Part shown: piece after piece, positions 9,824 to 22,604 of the stretch | How positions within the stretch are numbered: position 1 is the stretch's first letter | Layout of the letters: the number at the start of each line of letters is the position of its first letter | Source: Chara braunii | Taxonomy: Eukaryota; Streptophyta; Charophyceae; Charales; Characeae | Assembly: GCA_003427395.1 (NCBI GenBank) | Contig: BFEA01000030.1 | Span: 3,826,062 to 3,890,061, forward strand | Direction: 5' to 3' | DNA length: 64,000 bases | Notes under the pieces: model-generated | What the model was told of the DNA's origin: nothing | Seen by the model: the letters and a program-made list of their open reading frames with translations, nothing else | The model's database searches: none | Position numbers and translations under genes: made by a program

Positions 9824-12800
9824 CTTCCACGGGAAAAAGAGAAGGGGAAAAACGGGATTTGAAATCGGCGACTTCTGGCGTGACAGATTGCAGTACGTCT
9901 GTTCGTCGAATATCACGATCATTACTGGCACATGTTTCGATTTTTTGTGTTTGTTTGCCCTTGGCTTGCAGTGGTTGTTGTACAATCGCTTGACTGCGTT
10001 CGTCCTTCCCTCCGTTCTAACGGTTGCTGTTTGTTTTACGTCTATCGACACGATGATTTGCTGTACAGATACTATAGCTATTTATAGATAGTCCTGCTGT
10101 GTTCGCGGAGAAGTTGGTCAAACTTACATCCTCCCTGACCATGTATTCTGATTCGGGAAAATCTGCTGGAGTGTGTTTGTCCTTGTGATGGTTTGATTTT
10201 GTTCCCCCCCTCCTCCCCCCCCTCCCCCCAATCCTCGTTTTCTATGTGTTGCTGTTTGCTTCTACCTCTATCAGAACGATCAGTTGTTCTACAGATAGTA
10301 CATCAGCTACGGATACAGCTCCGCTGTTTTAGTGCAGAAGTCGGTCAAACTTATATCCTCTCTTACTATGACTTGGGTAGTTTGTGCTAACGATATCCTC
10401 TTCACTTCCCTTCTCTGGTAAATCTATCGGAGGCGTCTCCGTGACTGGCTCTCAAACAGACCGCCGCATTGTCAAGACCACTACCTAAACGCAGCCGAGC
10501 CTTTTTTAGGAGGTTCTTCGACCCATTGTACGGAGCGAGGGCGAGAGGAGGGGATTGTACGGTCGTAGAGGGGGGGATTGTGCGGTCGTAATCTGGAAAA
10601 TATTGGGCGTTTATGTACAATTGAATTTCCAATGGCTGGTAATATAGTACAGTGCAATCGACGTATGCATTGTGGAACTTACCCGCCGAAAATTTCGTAG
10701 AGCCCTCTGATACACACACATCGCGGGCACGAATACATACTCTTGTAATCAGTCGCTAGCAGTCTGTCACTAGTATCCATCAGTCGCTAATAAGCAGGGG
10801 GGGGGGGGGGGGGGGCTATTATTAAGAACGAGGCGACATGATTGGGCTGCGCTATCAAGCACCAGGCGACATGATTGGGCTGTTTTCTTTTGAGGTGACT
10901 TCTGTGGGAGGATGGTGAGTTGTAGTGATGGTTTTCCATTATATCAAACAAATGGAAAATTTGTGCAATCTACTTAAAAACTTTCCCTTGGTGGCGTTGG
11001 TCTGTGAACAATGTCTCTTTTCCTCTGCGTTTTCCTCTGCGTTTTCGTTGGTAATCAGCTTTTTTTCCGTCCTGTGTGTTTTGCTTAGTGTGAGCAGCTA
11101 ACGAGTTTGTGACTGAATTGTCTATGTTATTATCACAGCGATTGTTGCCGGTGAATGTGAGGCACAAGTGCTCGTAGCCTCTTCTCGCCCCCACAAGTTG
11201 TGATATTATTGACAGGAAGCAAGGCGGAAATGCCCGGTTAGCTGCTGTTATCAATGCTTTCAGCTGTACGGGAAAGCAGCACTTATGATGTTCACTCCAC
11301 CGTTTCACAGTTAGGCTTCCGTCAAGAAGAACGCCTTTTGGGCCTTTGTTTCTTCCTCCTCCCCCCCCCCTCCCCGCTCTCTGTAATGGACCATTTCTCG
11401 ATTCATGCTTGTCAGCCTTGCCCCGGGGCCGTGCTAATCATCTTCTCTTTCAGTGCATCGTTCGTTCCAATTTTAACGAATGTCCCACCAATAATTGTTC
11501 ACTTGTAGAAAACGTGTCTTCCGTCAGGAAGAAAACGTGTTGGGGCTTTTTCGGTTGTTGACACCTAGATGGACATCGGGAAGAAAACGTGTTGGGGCAT
11601 TTTCGGGTTTCTCGGATTTGTTATATATCTACGTACGTGAATGCTCGTGTGCAGGTCTCTCATCAAATCTCGGGATAAGTGACAATCTGGTCTCTTGTCA
11701 GTGCACGTGGTAATGAAGATCCGCTGCAGTATGAAGCTTCTATATTAAGCATTAGAGAGAGCGGAAGATGTTGGTGGAAATGAGAGAGAAGAGGTCATGA
11801 TGGAGGCGGAGAAGTGTTTTTGCAAGGTTTGCTCCGCAAGCATCCCTTAATCGGATCCGTCCTTGAATCACACAAAAATGTTCCTGTACCCATCCAGTTT
11901 TTGTCTACCTTGCACACCATCGACATACGTACGGCCCGGGCTTTATATTGCTGCTTGTGGGAGCACTGGTCGAGTTCCTCGCTCTCTTAAAAGCTTGACC
12001 ACTCGCTCTGGACGTCCCTCACCGACCTCCTCCCTTTCGCTGGCGCTCGCTCTTTCAATGCCGGCCAGATCACAATCGGAATCTAGGCAATGGCTAAGGA
12101 CGGTTTCCGAATATAGACAATGGCACTGACTAAGGGTTGAGAATGCGATCGAGGGTGACTCCTCTATTAGGTCGAATGTGTCCTCTGAACACAGAGGATG
12201 AGTTTTGCGAGTTGGAATTCATTTACTCTCTGTTGCCGACAGTCGTTCCTCTCTCTCTCTCTCTCTTTCGAGGAGCGGAAGGTAGTCATAACCACCTATG
12301 CTTCTTTGGTCTTCCTGGTTATATTGAGTCCTCTGGGATAGTTCTGCACACATAGGATTTTTTGCTGCTTTCTTGGTTGAGGAGCCCGTTGGCATGCGCC
12401 AGTGGATGTCTGGACGTCCACGACAAGCGATCGTGTCTCTGCCACACGCGAATGGCTTTTTCGACAGACAAGTACCTGCCTGCCATTGAAACTAATAAGT
12501 GGTATGAGAGTTCTGTTTGCGGATGTGCACGAGGGCATGTGTGTGGACGGAATCATGAATGGAGAGCCTCGTTGATGTCCAAGCTGTCGATGGGTCTATA
12601 GCTTGCTGAAGCTCCTCCTTCCCCCCCTTCTCCACCCCTTTTTCCCCTCTTTCTCCAGCCTCCACCACCTTTCTTCCGTTCGTGGACCTCTTTGTAGTCT
12701 TCATTCCGATTCCCCCCCCTTTCCCCTCTTTGTAGTCTTCATTCCGATTGCTGGTGTTTCGGTGGTCTTCCTTGGAAGATATGGGTGACAGCTGCAACGG

Positions 12801-12935
12801 TAGGGAGATCAGCCCGCTCGTTCACAATAAACGTGTAAAATTTCTGCCTGTTAATAGACGGTGGAGCCAATACACTGTCCCGTTCTCTCGATCCCTGTTC
12901 TAGTCCTCGTTGCTCTCCCTCTCTTTCTGTCTCTT

Positions 12936-12967
<32 letters not shown>

Positions 12968-13850
12968 TTTCTCTCTCTTTCTCTCTCTTTCTTTTTCTCT
13001 ATTGAGAATCATTTCCGTGTGGTCTTAACTTGTAATAGAAATGGAGTATGTGGTTGTGTTTAGAGTTCAGCCCAGTGGAGGGTGAATGGTAGGATCATCA
13101 TAAGACTGCACTGAAGATGTGCAACAGATATTATTGTGGCTTCGGTTCTCTTAGCCATGCATGATTGAATTTCTATGTACGGACCGGTTCACTTTTGTTA
13201 ACCTCTCTATTAGCTGAACTCCTATAGAGGAAAGAATTTGACGGAATTCTTTCGTGAGTACATGTTGTTTTTCCCCTTCTCCGCTGTTCTCTCATCTTCT
13301 CCTCTGAATATCCAAACGGGATTGACTCTGATAGGAAGGGATGCGACGAGTCGTGTGAAGTCCTGAAAGGTCGATTGTAATGGCTGTCGACCTTGGACTG
13401 GGCGCGGCTCTTCCTCCTCCTCTGTTGTCTCTCACGTGCTAAAGATTGGAATTCTCATCAATCATTGGGGGGGGAGGGAGAGGAGGGGAGGGGGGAGGGG
13501 GCGAAGAAGGCCGAGTTGTAAGCTTGCAGGGATGTGTGGTGCGCTGCTTCAGAGGTATAGCATTAGGAGGTAGGTAGTCTCTCTGTGACAGCGTATGCAC
13601 TCGTGGCATGCATGATCATGCGAGAGTCTCTCACGTGTCGAGAGTCGGATCTCTTATAGATCATGCGAATGCGTCGAGATGCCTCAGAGTACAGCATTCG
13701 GAGTTAGTATTTCTCTCTCCTCTCTTTCGTGTGTGATGCATGTCGTGTTCTTGTGCTTTTCTGACTCTTTGGCATGTCGAGGACATTGGCGGATTTTAGT
13801 TTTGTTGTGTTACTCTGCGTGGTGTGTATGCTGTTCTAAGTGTGTATCTT
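9824..13850. other. Intergenic, homopolymer and CT-rich tracts
   Basis: No gene is recognised. The stretch holds a G run at 10,797-10,815, C-rich runs near 10,204 and 11,354, a (CTCTTT)n tract at 12,910-12,995 and a G-rich block at 13,468-13,502. A short phrase (AGAAAACGTGTTGGGGC) is duplicated at about 11,530 and 11,582. ORFs are short and have no recognisable motif. Confidence 0.5.
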
Positions 13851-14110
13851 CTCTCTCTAGTGAAATCCTTCGTCTTTCTCTAGTGAAATCCTTCGTCTTT
13901 CTCTAGTGAAATCCTTGTCTTTCTCTAGTGAAATCCTTGTCTTTCTCTAGTGAAATCCTTGTCTTTCTCTAGTGAAATCGGTGTCTTTCTCTTGTGAAAT
14001 CGTTGTCTTTCTCTAGCGAAATCCTTGTCTCTCTAGTTTTGGTTTGTCGAGGATATTGGCGGATTTTAGTGAAATGCTCTCTAGTGAAATCCTTGTCGCT
14101 CTCTTTCCCT
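13851..14110. repeat. 22-bp minisatellite (CTAGTGAAATCCTTGTCTTT)
   Basis: About eight head-to-tail copies of a 22-23-bp unit run to about 14,036, with two more diverged copies near 14,070-14,095. Units vary mainly by CCTTCGTC versus CCTTGTC. Confidence 0.9.
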
Positions 14111-14895
14111 CTCCTTCGTGTTCATATTTCTGCATGGTGTGTATGCTTTTCTAACCGAGGAGGTAGGGGCGTATTTTGTTAGTGGCCTTTGTACGCAGAT
14201 GCAAGATTATGTGCTCAGCTTCTGTGCAGGCAGGGTAGGAGTATGTGCCTCCTCCTGCGCAAGGTAGGGGGTAATTTGAGCGTCGTGTGGAGCTGTGGCA
14301 GAGCGTCTGCCATTTGTTTGCCTGGGAATCGTACGATGATGGGTCGCGTGGGAATCATATGATGACTCTGGCATAGGGAGTATGACGGACGACACAGCGT
14401 GGGCGTTTTTTCTCCCCATCTGTGCAGTTGTCTGTCTGTCTCTCTCTCTCTCTCTCCCTCTCTCTCTCCCTCTCTCTCTCTCTCCTGCTCCCTTGTTTAT
14501 TTTTTTGTCTTTTCCGATCTTTCTCCTTCTGGGACGCGATGTTCACCTCCTCTCTGAGATTTGTCATCGGGTGAGAGGTATTCTTAATGGGCTGAAGACT
14601 TTGCTAGGCTGTGGATCCTCAAGTCAGTGCCGTCTGCAGAATGTGAAACTGACACAGCTGACTTGGTTGTATGAGACGGTTTTGCAGACAGACGGTTTGT
14701 AGGCCTTCGCGTAGAAGGTGCACTTAATCCTCAGCTTACGGGATTGAACGTGTGATTGATGGCTGCCCTTCATGTACAGGAATTTCATCATTAGAATACG
14801 CTAATTGGTTTGAATACATATTTCATTATCGGTAAATTAACATACATTAAGGGATGAGAAAGGGGTTTGAACCCTGGTTATAATATTACTACTAT

Positions 14896-15210
14896 TATGT
14901 CAGTCACCAAGACTGATACCCTTGACCACTCGGACATCCATCGAAAGCAAAGAGGCCCTATTATGTCAGTTATCAAGACTGATACCTTCAACCACTCAGA
15001 CATCCATCGAAAGCAAAGATGCCCCCTTGTACCCCTTTTCACCCCCTCAAACACATCCCCGATAAAGATGAGAAGATAAGATCCGGGCCCGCTTATCCCG
15101 CCGGAACTAAGATCGGGGCCCGGTTATCCGGTTAGAAGTGAGATCCGACACCGGTCCCGGTTATCGAGTCGGAGCTAAGATCCGGGCCTGGGCCCTGGCC
15201 GGGTTATCCT
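14896..15210. repeat. 66-bp duplication followed by a GC-rich ~40-bp repeat
   Basis: TATGTCAGT with AAGACTGATACC starts at 14,896 and again at 14,962 (66-bp period). From about 15,080 a unit containing AAGATCCGGGCCCGGTTATC repeats four times with divergence. No gene is seen from 14,110 to 14,896. Confidence 0.8.
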
Positions 15211-16200
15211 GCCAGCACTTTGAACCACTGGTTCACATCCTGACGATTTTTGCTCTCATCTCATTGAATCATTAGTTCACATGGGACCTTGTGCTTTTAC
15301 CGGGCGCGGGCCCACAACTAAGAGAATTTTGATTCTGGCCGGTAGGAAAAGTGGGATGCCACTTTGAAAAGCCGCAGTTGCAGGTTGGCGAGCCATGGAA
15401 GGCTTCTTCCTCGACTTAGGCCCATGAAAAGAAATTGGTAAAGTCATGGGGTCATGGTGTCAACAAAAAAGCAATTGAAAGAAAAAGAAAGTGGTAAAGT
15501 TATGGGTGTCGTGTGTCGTGTGCATGCGTCTGCGTAAGGGGACAAACTAGTTCATGGGCATGCGTCTGCGTAAGGGGACAAACTAGTTGTGTGCATGTGC
15601 ATGCGTCTGTGTCGTGTGTCATGTTCCTACCTCAACGAGAACAGACATCTTGTATGGAGCGAAAAAAAAAATGAAAAAAAAGGAAAAGAAAGAACTGCAT
15701 TCGATCGTGATTTCCAGTCCGAATACAAGCTGTGAGACGGAAAAAGAAGCCAAAAAGAGATTCTGGTGCAAGATGCGTAGGGCTGGCAGTGCCAGGCCTA
15801 AAGAAACAAGAAAGGGGTTCTGGCGGAAGATGCGCTGGGCTGGCAGTGGCAGGCCTGACCCCCACAACCGTTTTGTAATCGAGGGGTGGGCAAAATCCAC
15901 TCGGGAAATGACGGTCGGAGAGGCGTTTGAATGCTGTGCACAACTTCGGGCATGGGAGGGGGAGAGACTTCGAAGTACCTTGTTTGCCGTTGTCAGCAGT
16001 TTTGCCATTCGCAATGAACAACCAGAATTTGGTGAATAGGTTGGCGTAACTTGGATGTGCGTTACTGGGTTTTGTTGTGTGTACCTACGGCTGAGCCTCT
16101 AGATATAGGGTGGGGGGGAAATTAGGCAGCAAACGTGTGGCTTCTATGTAAATACAGGGGGTGAACTCGGGAAGCAAACCTGTGGCGTCTATCTCAGTTT
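15210..16200 (+). other. Unrecognised region with a 150-aa ORF
   Basis: A + strand ORF (15,587-16,039) contains an in-frame duplication: FWCKMRRAGSARP, then FWRKMRWAGSGRP 22 residues later. Its first part is low-complexity Cys/Val and Lys. The last 60 residues have normal composition, but I recognise no family. It may be a relic or chance. Two 38-bp copies of a GGGCATGCGTCTGCGTAAGG phrase lie just upstream (about 15,520-15,585). Confidence 0.2.
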
Positions 16201-16224
16201 TTTTTTTTTTTTGTTTGTGTGTGT

Positions 16225-16585
16225 GTGAGAGAGAGAGAGAGAGAGTAGGACAGAGCAAGCGGGTGTCACTGATGTCTGTGATGGGGAAGACAGAGCCAGA
16301 ATGGTGTCAGAAAGGACGGTGGAGTATACTCTAGTAGGGGAGGGGGAGGGGAAGACAGTCAGATGTGGTGTTACACCCCTGTGGCGGGGGGAGAGAGAGA
16401 GAGAGAGAGAGGGGGATGTGGAGGACAGGAAGTGGGTGTCACTGATGTCTGTGATGGGGAAGAGAGAGCAGAGAGAGAGAGAGAGAGAGAGAGAGGTGGA
16501 TGTGGAGGACAGGAAGTGAGCGTCGCTGATGTCTGTGATGGGGAAGACAGAGCCAGAATGGTGGCAGAAAGGATGGTGGAGTAGA
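16225..16585. repeat. Tandem repeat with GA tracts, three copies
   Basis: GATGTCTGTGATGGGGAAGA recurs at about 16,270, 16,444 and 16,527. It is flanked by AGAGCCAGAATGGTG and GGATGTGGAGGACAGGAAG blocks and separated by (GA)n runs. Confidence 0.85.
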
Positions 16586-17040
16586 CTTTTGCATGATCTA
16601 TATGTTTAACTATGTAAGTGATGATGAGTCGACACAAGGGTGGGGGTCTTAGAGAGGCTATTATAGCATGTCTTTCTCATGTGGGGTGTAAGCTGAAACC
16701 CAGTGGATGAACTTGCTATTTTCTCTCTGTTCCAGGAATGCTATCTCTGGTGCCCCCCCTGTCCTGATGAGGTCGGTTAGTGGTGGTAGATGAGGCACCC
16801 AGCTGCGCTAATAACGCAGATCCACGCTTTGTGGCCGTTAGGTGTACTTCTTTCTTTCATTGCAGGTATTTAAAGTTTAAACCCTTGCTGTTTTGGGCAG
16901 TTGCTCTCGTAGAGTACGATCAGTGTAAGGATGTCTTGTTGTGTTCTTCCCATGCTCAGCGAAATTTCTCACTCTTAACTGTTGTTGTCAACCAGGGCTG
17001 CAGTTCTGGCTGCTGTTTTTTTCCTAATTTAGCATTATAG

Positions 17041-17175
17041 CTCCTGCAAATCCAGAGCGTATATTTTTTGTGCATTCTGGATCGTGGGTGTACTTTTGGA
17101 AGTGTTCGTTCAATGATGCGCCAAGAACTTTATCTTCACGTGCACTGCATTAAAACTTACATGGAAGTGCAGCAG
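17041..17175 (+). CDS. Candidate internal exon, unrecognised
   Basis: After a pyrimidine-rich stretch with CTAAT and TTATAG, 45 codons stay open to CAG followed by GTAAGA, a strong 5' splice site. The peptide includes MMRQELYLHVHCIK and TYMEVQQ, which looks like ordinary globular protein. No family is recognised and no neighbouring exon is certain. It may be chance. Confidence 0.2.
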
Positions 17176-17204
17176 GTAAGAGACATTGTGGCCTCCAAGA
17201 TGCC

Positions 17205-17615
17205 CCAATGTATACTTCGCCGGAAATCTTTCAGAGGCACAATCAAAGCGAGTGCCCTCTCGGTTTGCCTACCTGTCCACCTCTGCTACCACATCCCCCC
17301 CCCCCCCCCCCCCCCCCCCCCCTTGTGTGCTCACTTTCCTTCCTCTTCACCAGTGTCTGTGCATGTATGGGTTGGGTGGAATCCTCTTTTGCTGTGGCAT
17401 CAGTGCAGCAGGGAATAATGTGTACCTGGGAGGAAATCTTTCGGAGGCACGATCGAAGCCCGCTCCCTTTCGTTTTCACTAGTTGTTAACCTCTGCTACC
17501 CCGTGCAGGCCCCCTTGTGCCCACTTTTGCATTGTCTTCCTCCTGCTTACCAGCAGTTGTGTATGTATGGGTGGAATCCTCTTTTGCTGTGGCATCAAGT
17601 ACTCATCTCTCATGT
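17205..17615. repeat. ~210-bp tandem duplication
   Basis: GGAAATCTTTC with GAGGCAC occurs at 17,221 and 17,431, and TGGAATCCTCTTTTGCTGTG follows in each copy. The first copy is expanded by a C run (17,297-17,322). Confidence 0.85.
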
Positions 17616-17804
17616 CCATCCATTATGAGGACCATATCGCTTGAATACTCGTTTTACGTCAAAAAAAAAAGGAAAGAAAAAGGAAAACCTGGAATCTGTC
17701 CGTATTGGCTCTGTCTGGTATCTCTTTGACGGTTGTGTGTTTTTCCTAGCGAAGTAATTCGTCAAATTTACCAACCCCACTCGGTTCCTGGCACACACAC
17801 AAAA

Positions 17805-18205
17805 CAGTTCTCATGCTTGTAGCTTTCGCGTCAAAATAATCTCTACTTCTGCCTCGGCATGCTTCCTTCCCTCGAAAAGATGATGGAATATGTGCAAGCG
17901 CTTTGTTGCTTGCCTCTCTACTTGTGAAGCACCGTGCACAACCTTGTAGCGAACTTTGTTGCTTGCCTCTCTACTTGTGAACCAGCACACGACCTCCAAT
18001 ACAGTTTCTCATGCTTGTAGCTTTCGCGTCAAAATAATCTCTACTTCTGCCTCAGCACGCTTCCTTCCCTCGAAAAGATGGTGGAATACGTGGAAGCGCT
18101 TTGTTGCTTGCCTCTCTACTTGTGAAGCACCGTGCACAACCTCGTAGCGAACTTTGTTGCTTGCCCTCTACTTGTGAAGCAGCGCACGACCTCGAACTAC
18201 GTTGG
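17805..18205. repeat. 197-bp tandem duplication
   Basis: Two near-identical units begin at 17,805 and 18,002 with TCATGCTTGTAGCTTTCGCG. Each unit contains two internal copies of GCTTTGTTGCTTGCCTCTCT. Confidence 0.92.
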
Positions 18206-18933
18206 GGTCTATCACGAAACGAGTTTTGTTTGAGTGAGCGTTAGCGAACGGGGACATTCCGTTTGCTCAGTGCAAGTCCTTGATGATTGTGACGGCAGGC
18301 AGTTTGGCCATGACACAATCCTGACAGCGGTTTGTGGTTTTAACTCCCATGGAAACCACAGTGCTGTGTCGTTGGTCGTGATGAGGAGGTGCATTGAAAA
18401 CATCAATTGTGATTCAGTAACGTACGCGATGAGATATGGATTTTGGTACCGGTCATCTGAAACTCCTATTCCTTTTAGGGTTTAGGGGCCAATGTGTTTT
18501 GGCTAGGCCATGATACTACTGCCTGAGCGAGATCTGCAAGGGGCCAATGTGTTTCGGCTAGGCTGGCCCAATGGCTGCCAAGCCAAGCCAGTGAGGTAGG
18601 TCCCTGGTCTCGAGGTAAAAAGATTGCGGCATGTGCATTCATGGGCGCACACACGAAACCCATGCAGTGAGCTACCCACACCTGCTCTCACTGCCACACT
18701 CTACTACTGATATCAAAAGCATAATTCCCCCCTCTATCACTTTCTCTTTCTCTCTCTCTCCTCTCTGTCCTCACTTTTGCCCCTCCGCTGTGCCGTCCAA
18801 TCTTGCTCATCTGGGCATTGGGGCGTGATGTGTGGGGGTGGACATGTAGGATCATCTTTGTGCATTGTCTGCATGTTTGTCGTGTGTGTGTGTGTGTGTG
18901 TTGCATAGGGTACAGTGTGTCTATTAGTGTCCA

Positions 18934-18972
<39 letters not shown>

Positions 18973-18984
18973 GCATAGGTTTAC

Positions 18985-19165
18985 ATCCTGTTGGCGCAGG
19001 ATGCTGAGGATTTGAAAGTCCTTGTCTTGTGCGAGGTCCTGGGTTCAATCCCCATGGGCCTTGTGTACCTTTCGCGGGCGAGCTTGGTGCCGGCCACCCA
19101 GAGCTAGGCTGTTGGTTCCCCCTAGCGGCATTGAGCAGAGATTCGTGATGTTCGTACGGCGAGGG
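18985..19165 (+). mobile_element. tRNA-headed SINE copy
   Basis: A B box (GGGTTCAATCCCC) lies at about 19,040 and an A-box-like TTGGCGCAGG at about 18,992. The downstream body (GCTAGGCTG...AGCAGAGATT...TGTTCGTACGGCG) is collinear with the copy at 40,308-40,480. A (GT)n tract precedes it. Both copies are diverged. I see no poly(A) tail. Confidence 0.55.
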
Positions 19166-19169
19166 TACT

Positions 19170-19433
19170 GGACGTATGTGTTGTATTCGAGTTTTCCAAA
19201 AAACTGGTTTTCGGAAAGCTCAACCCTTTTCTTTGAATACAAGGGCACTTTGAATATAATGCATATGCGTTCTATTCAAACAATACGCATTTGTTTGAAT
19301 TTCATGAAGAGAAAATTGTTGTATTCGAATATAACCTTCCTCCCCTCCCCCCCCCCACAAAAAAAAGGTCAACGCCTGCTCCATTCTTGCCCTGGTAAAC
19401 GGGACAGGCCCGTGCAGGCTTGTAATCACAGAT

Positions 19434-19489
<56 letters not shown>

Positions 19490-20290
19490 CCCCCTCTGCT
19501 GCCGGCAAGAAACTACCCTTGCTGTCACTGGCAAGCTGCTCTCTCTCTCTCTCTCTCTCTCTCCGCGTGCGCGAAGGCGCTTCTGACAGCCGAGAGTGGC
19601 GTGGCCAAGAAAGTGGAAAAATAAGAAAGCCACCTACCAAGGGCCCAAGTAGGGGAATGGAATGAACCTCAACCCAGAACATGGAAAGGTACGTCGCTAC
19701 TTTACTTTTACCTTTTTGCCAAGGCTCTGAGTCCCCAAGCCGTGGTCGAGAACTGGGCTTACTCAGCCTGGCCCCCTTGTGCAGGTAAAGTTGGTCTCGT
19801 TCACTCAAGTGTAACGCATGTGCGTTGTAAATGAATACAACACACGGTATGCGTTGTATTTGTTTACAACGCATATGCGTTATGTTTGGGGGAAGACGGT
19901 AGTCTGTGTTAGAGTTTTGTTATGTTCGGTATGTTCGGGGGAAGATGGTAGTCTGTGTTTGAGTTGGGCATGCAAGATGCTGAACCCCAAAATGTCTGTG
20001 CAACGTGTGCTCCATTTGTGAATCTCCAGCTGCACCTGCCTTACGAGGAGGTCGAATGGAAAATGCATCTCCAGCTAGTCCTGTACGTTTCGTTTATGTC
20101 TCTGCTTCGCTTGTTCATCTGTGTATATCTCTGCCTCGCTCGTGCATCTGTGTATGCATTGCGCCTGGACGGAACACATTTGAATGATGTATACAGGCAT
20201 GAGTGAGTGAAATGTACCGGGAGCGGGCTGTTGTCATTTCAACCTTTCGAATTGTTCTTTGCTGGTCCTCATAAAAACAGCAAAGCTCAG
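19170..20290. other. AT-palindrome-rich region with CT tracts
   Basis: TTGTATTCGAATAT occurs near 19,320. An inverted pair, TAACGCATGTGCGTTGTAAA (about 19,812) and TTTACAACGCATATGCGTTA (about 19,862), brackets a ~75-bp hairpin. Two (CT)n tracts lie at 19,437-19,486 and 19,540-19,562. No gene is recognised. Confidence 0.45.
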
Positions 20291-20294
20291 TTCA

Positions 20295-20682
20295 GCAAGT
20301 CTTCTGTTCTTTAAACCCCACCAGTACTTCTGACCCTTGCCTTGCCGTGACTCGAAATGCACTGTGCGCAAAAGAAAGAACCAACCAACCAACCATGGTG
20401 GGCTTGTGTTTGGCTGGTGCTGCCAGCCATACATGCAGTTCGTGGTCGACTCCCGAAGCTTGCGACTTAAACCAGCAGTACATGCACTGAGCTATTGATA
20501 CCTAGCCTAGTGTTGCCCTGCGCACCAGAAAAAAAAACAGAACTGGTGCGGGGTTGGTACTGCCAGCCATTTCGGTCCCGCTACCCGTACCCCCCCCAAA
20601 AATGTGGCTGTATATGAGCATCGTACTTGTTTTTCAAGCCGGGGTGTAATACTGGTGGTTTAAAGAACAGAAGACTTGCGCG
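20295..20682. mobile_element. TTAA-type TIR element, inverted ends 33 bp
   Basis: AAGTCTTCTGTTCTTTAAAC with CCCACCAGTACT (20,300-20,328) is repeated in inverse orientation at 20,649-20,680. A further left-end motif lies at 20,467. The core CACCAGTACT/AGTACTGGTG belongs to the dispersed family described at 23,680. Here the inverted match extends outward past the TTTAAA. Confidence 0.6.
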
Positions 20683-20927
20683 CTAATCTTTCCGGGGCCT
20701 TGCGGACTGAGACTGCAGGCTAAGCTTTGCCGAATTGCCAGCCACGTACTTCTTTTCCTTTTTTGATGGGGTCCCTTTTTTTTGGCTGGGGTCCAGTAGT
20801 CCAGAGCCTCCCAATTGCTAGAGGCTTGGGTCATGAGTTCTTTTGAAGTTAATTGGGGTGCATGGTGTTAACTTGGGGCTTAGGGTGTTTCCAGGCCCGG
20901 CAAGGGAAGGGTCAAAAGCACTTGTGG

Positions 20928-21073
20928 TTAAACAACCGGTACTTCGTTGACAAGCGACAATTTTTGGAAACGTATGGGCCACTACAGGAGCGTCCACATT
21001 CGTCGGACTTGAGACGTTTCTAGTCTATTTTGTCCTGCGGCTGGTAGCTCGGCCAATTACTGCTGGTTTTAAC
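20928..21073. mobile_element. 146-bp TTAA-type MITE
   Basis: The ends read TTAAACAACCGGTACTT and TACTGCTGGTTTTAA. The interior (TTGACAAGCGACAA...GGGCCACTACAGGAGCG...) is shared with elements at 32,942, 33,925 and 37,076, so these four form one subfamily. Confidence 0.65.
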
Positions 21074-21665
21074 CGTGCACACCCTTTTTTTTTTTCCGAA
21101 ACTGCCAGTGTCTTCCCCGTTAGTTCTGTCTTGAAGTAGGCGTAGAACCACTAGTAGCTCGTCCAGCTATGCAGTCCTACCCTCAGGCTACCAGTATGCT
21201 GAGCATAGCGAGCCTGGGGGTAGCGGTAGTGGGACAGCCCAGGGCTCGAGGAACCAGCAGGAAAAAAAAAGGGGAAAACAGAAACACAACAAGGATAGGG
21301 ACGTGAAAGCAGCTGCATACATTCTCGGAAGTTCCAGTGTGAGCAAGCATGCCTTTCTCTGTTTTTTTAAAAAAAAGGGAAAAAGGCCGATTTAAAAGAA
21401 AAAAGGAAAGAAAAGGAGATGGAGTGATGCACCAAGACAATTGAGGGTTCACAAGTGGCCAAGGAAGAAACGTGGATTCTTCTGATGAGGACGGCGGAAA
21501 CAGAGACCCGATGCGAATGGAGGAGTGTGTCGCACCGTGCGTCTAGATTTTTTCAAAAACTGCTCTGCTTCTGCTTTTCCCTCAAACGATGGGGCATTCA
21601 ACTGATGACCCCCCGTCCGAAGTGGCGCGTTAATGGCCGCATTGGTTTTTTTTAACTGCGCGAGG

Positions 21666-22604
21666 TACTGGTGGTTTAAGGCACTATCTCGTTTCCCCAC
21701 CTGGAAAATCGAAGTCCCGGCGTGAATGCTGCTTCGACTTGGGGAAGTAACTGGGCACCGTTTGGCTGGACATCTGTCCACAGGCAGAATGAGCCTCGCA
21801 CTTGACCCCTTTGTCCCTGACTGATGTGCCGCGAAAGGGCGCTCCAGTACTCCTTGAAAGTCGCAATGGAATGCACACTGCAAGTTTGATTTTCTAGCTG
21901 GGAAACATGCTGGAGGTTTAAACTGCCAGTACTTTTCCCAGCTTTCGGCTGCGGGCTCCGTGCGCCCAGATTTGGCAGTGTATGTGGCCGCCGCCGCCGG
22001 AAGCCGATTATGGCCTCTGTGTTAACAGGCGTGAAATGGCAAATGGCTGGTAAAGGTGCGTGTGGTTTAAACCACCAGTACCCCAGGAGGGGGAGGGGGG
22101 GACTGGTGGTTAGGCTTGGATCCCACAGTGGGTTTTGAAGAAAAAGTTGGAAAAGTACCCTGAAAGTCGTGTCCGCGCCAACCGGTTCGTAGGAACGAAT
22201 TTGGATACCATAGGCCCAACAGTGAAGGCACTTCTCCACCAATTTCGCCGACATGCACTCGGTCCCCATGCCATCTACGGACATCCAACGGCCAACGACC
22301 ACGAACCGACAACAGAAAAAAGGGAGCTTTTGGAAATTCATCAGGAAACCAGCCACGACTCTCTCTCATGCCGCCACGAAGGAGGCCCAGAGAAGAAACA
22401 GCCGAATTATTTTTCCTGTCCGCGCACCATGGAAACGTGTGGGATTTCTTTATTTTCACTCAAGTACCCCTACTAAAGATTGTGGGATCCAAGCCTTAGG
22501 CTCTCTCTGGGGAGGCTCTGGTGCAATTGCATATGGCCCAGCGCTGCGCACCGATTCAGCCTTCACGTTAATGGCCTAAAAACGTGGAGGTACTGGTGGT
22601 TTAA
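21666..22604. mobile_element. Cluster of TTAA-type MITE ends
   Basis: Right-type ends (TACTGGTGGTTTAA) lie at 21,666-21,679 and 22,591-22,604. Left-type ends (TTAAACYRCCAGTA) lie at 21,918 and 22,067. The last pair (22,067-22,604) would bound a 538-bp element. No transposase is visible. The nesting is uncertain. Confidence 0.5.

Noticed and set aside
13851-14110. CRISPR-like array
   Set aside because: Units are contiguous with no unique spacers, and the genome is eukaryotic; it is a minisatellite.
19022-19874. 190-200-aa ORFs on both strands
   Set aside because: They are made of SINE and (CT)n/(GA)n sequence with no conserved motif.
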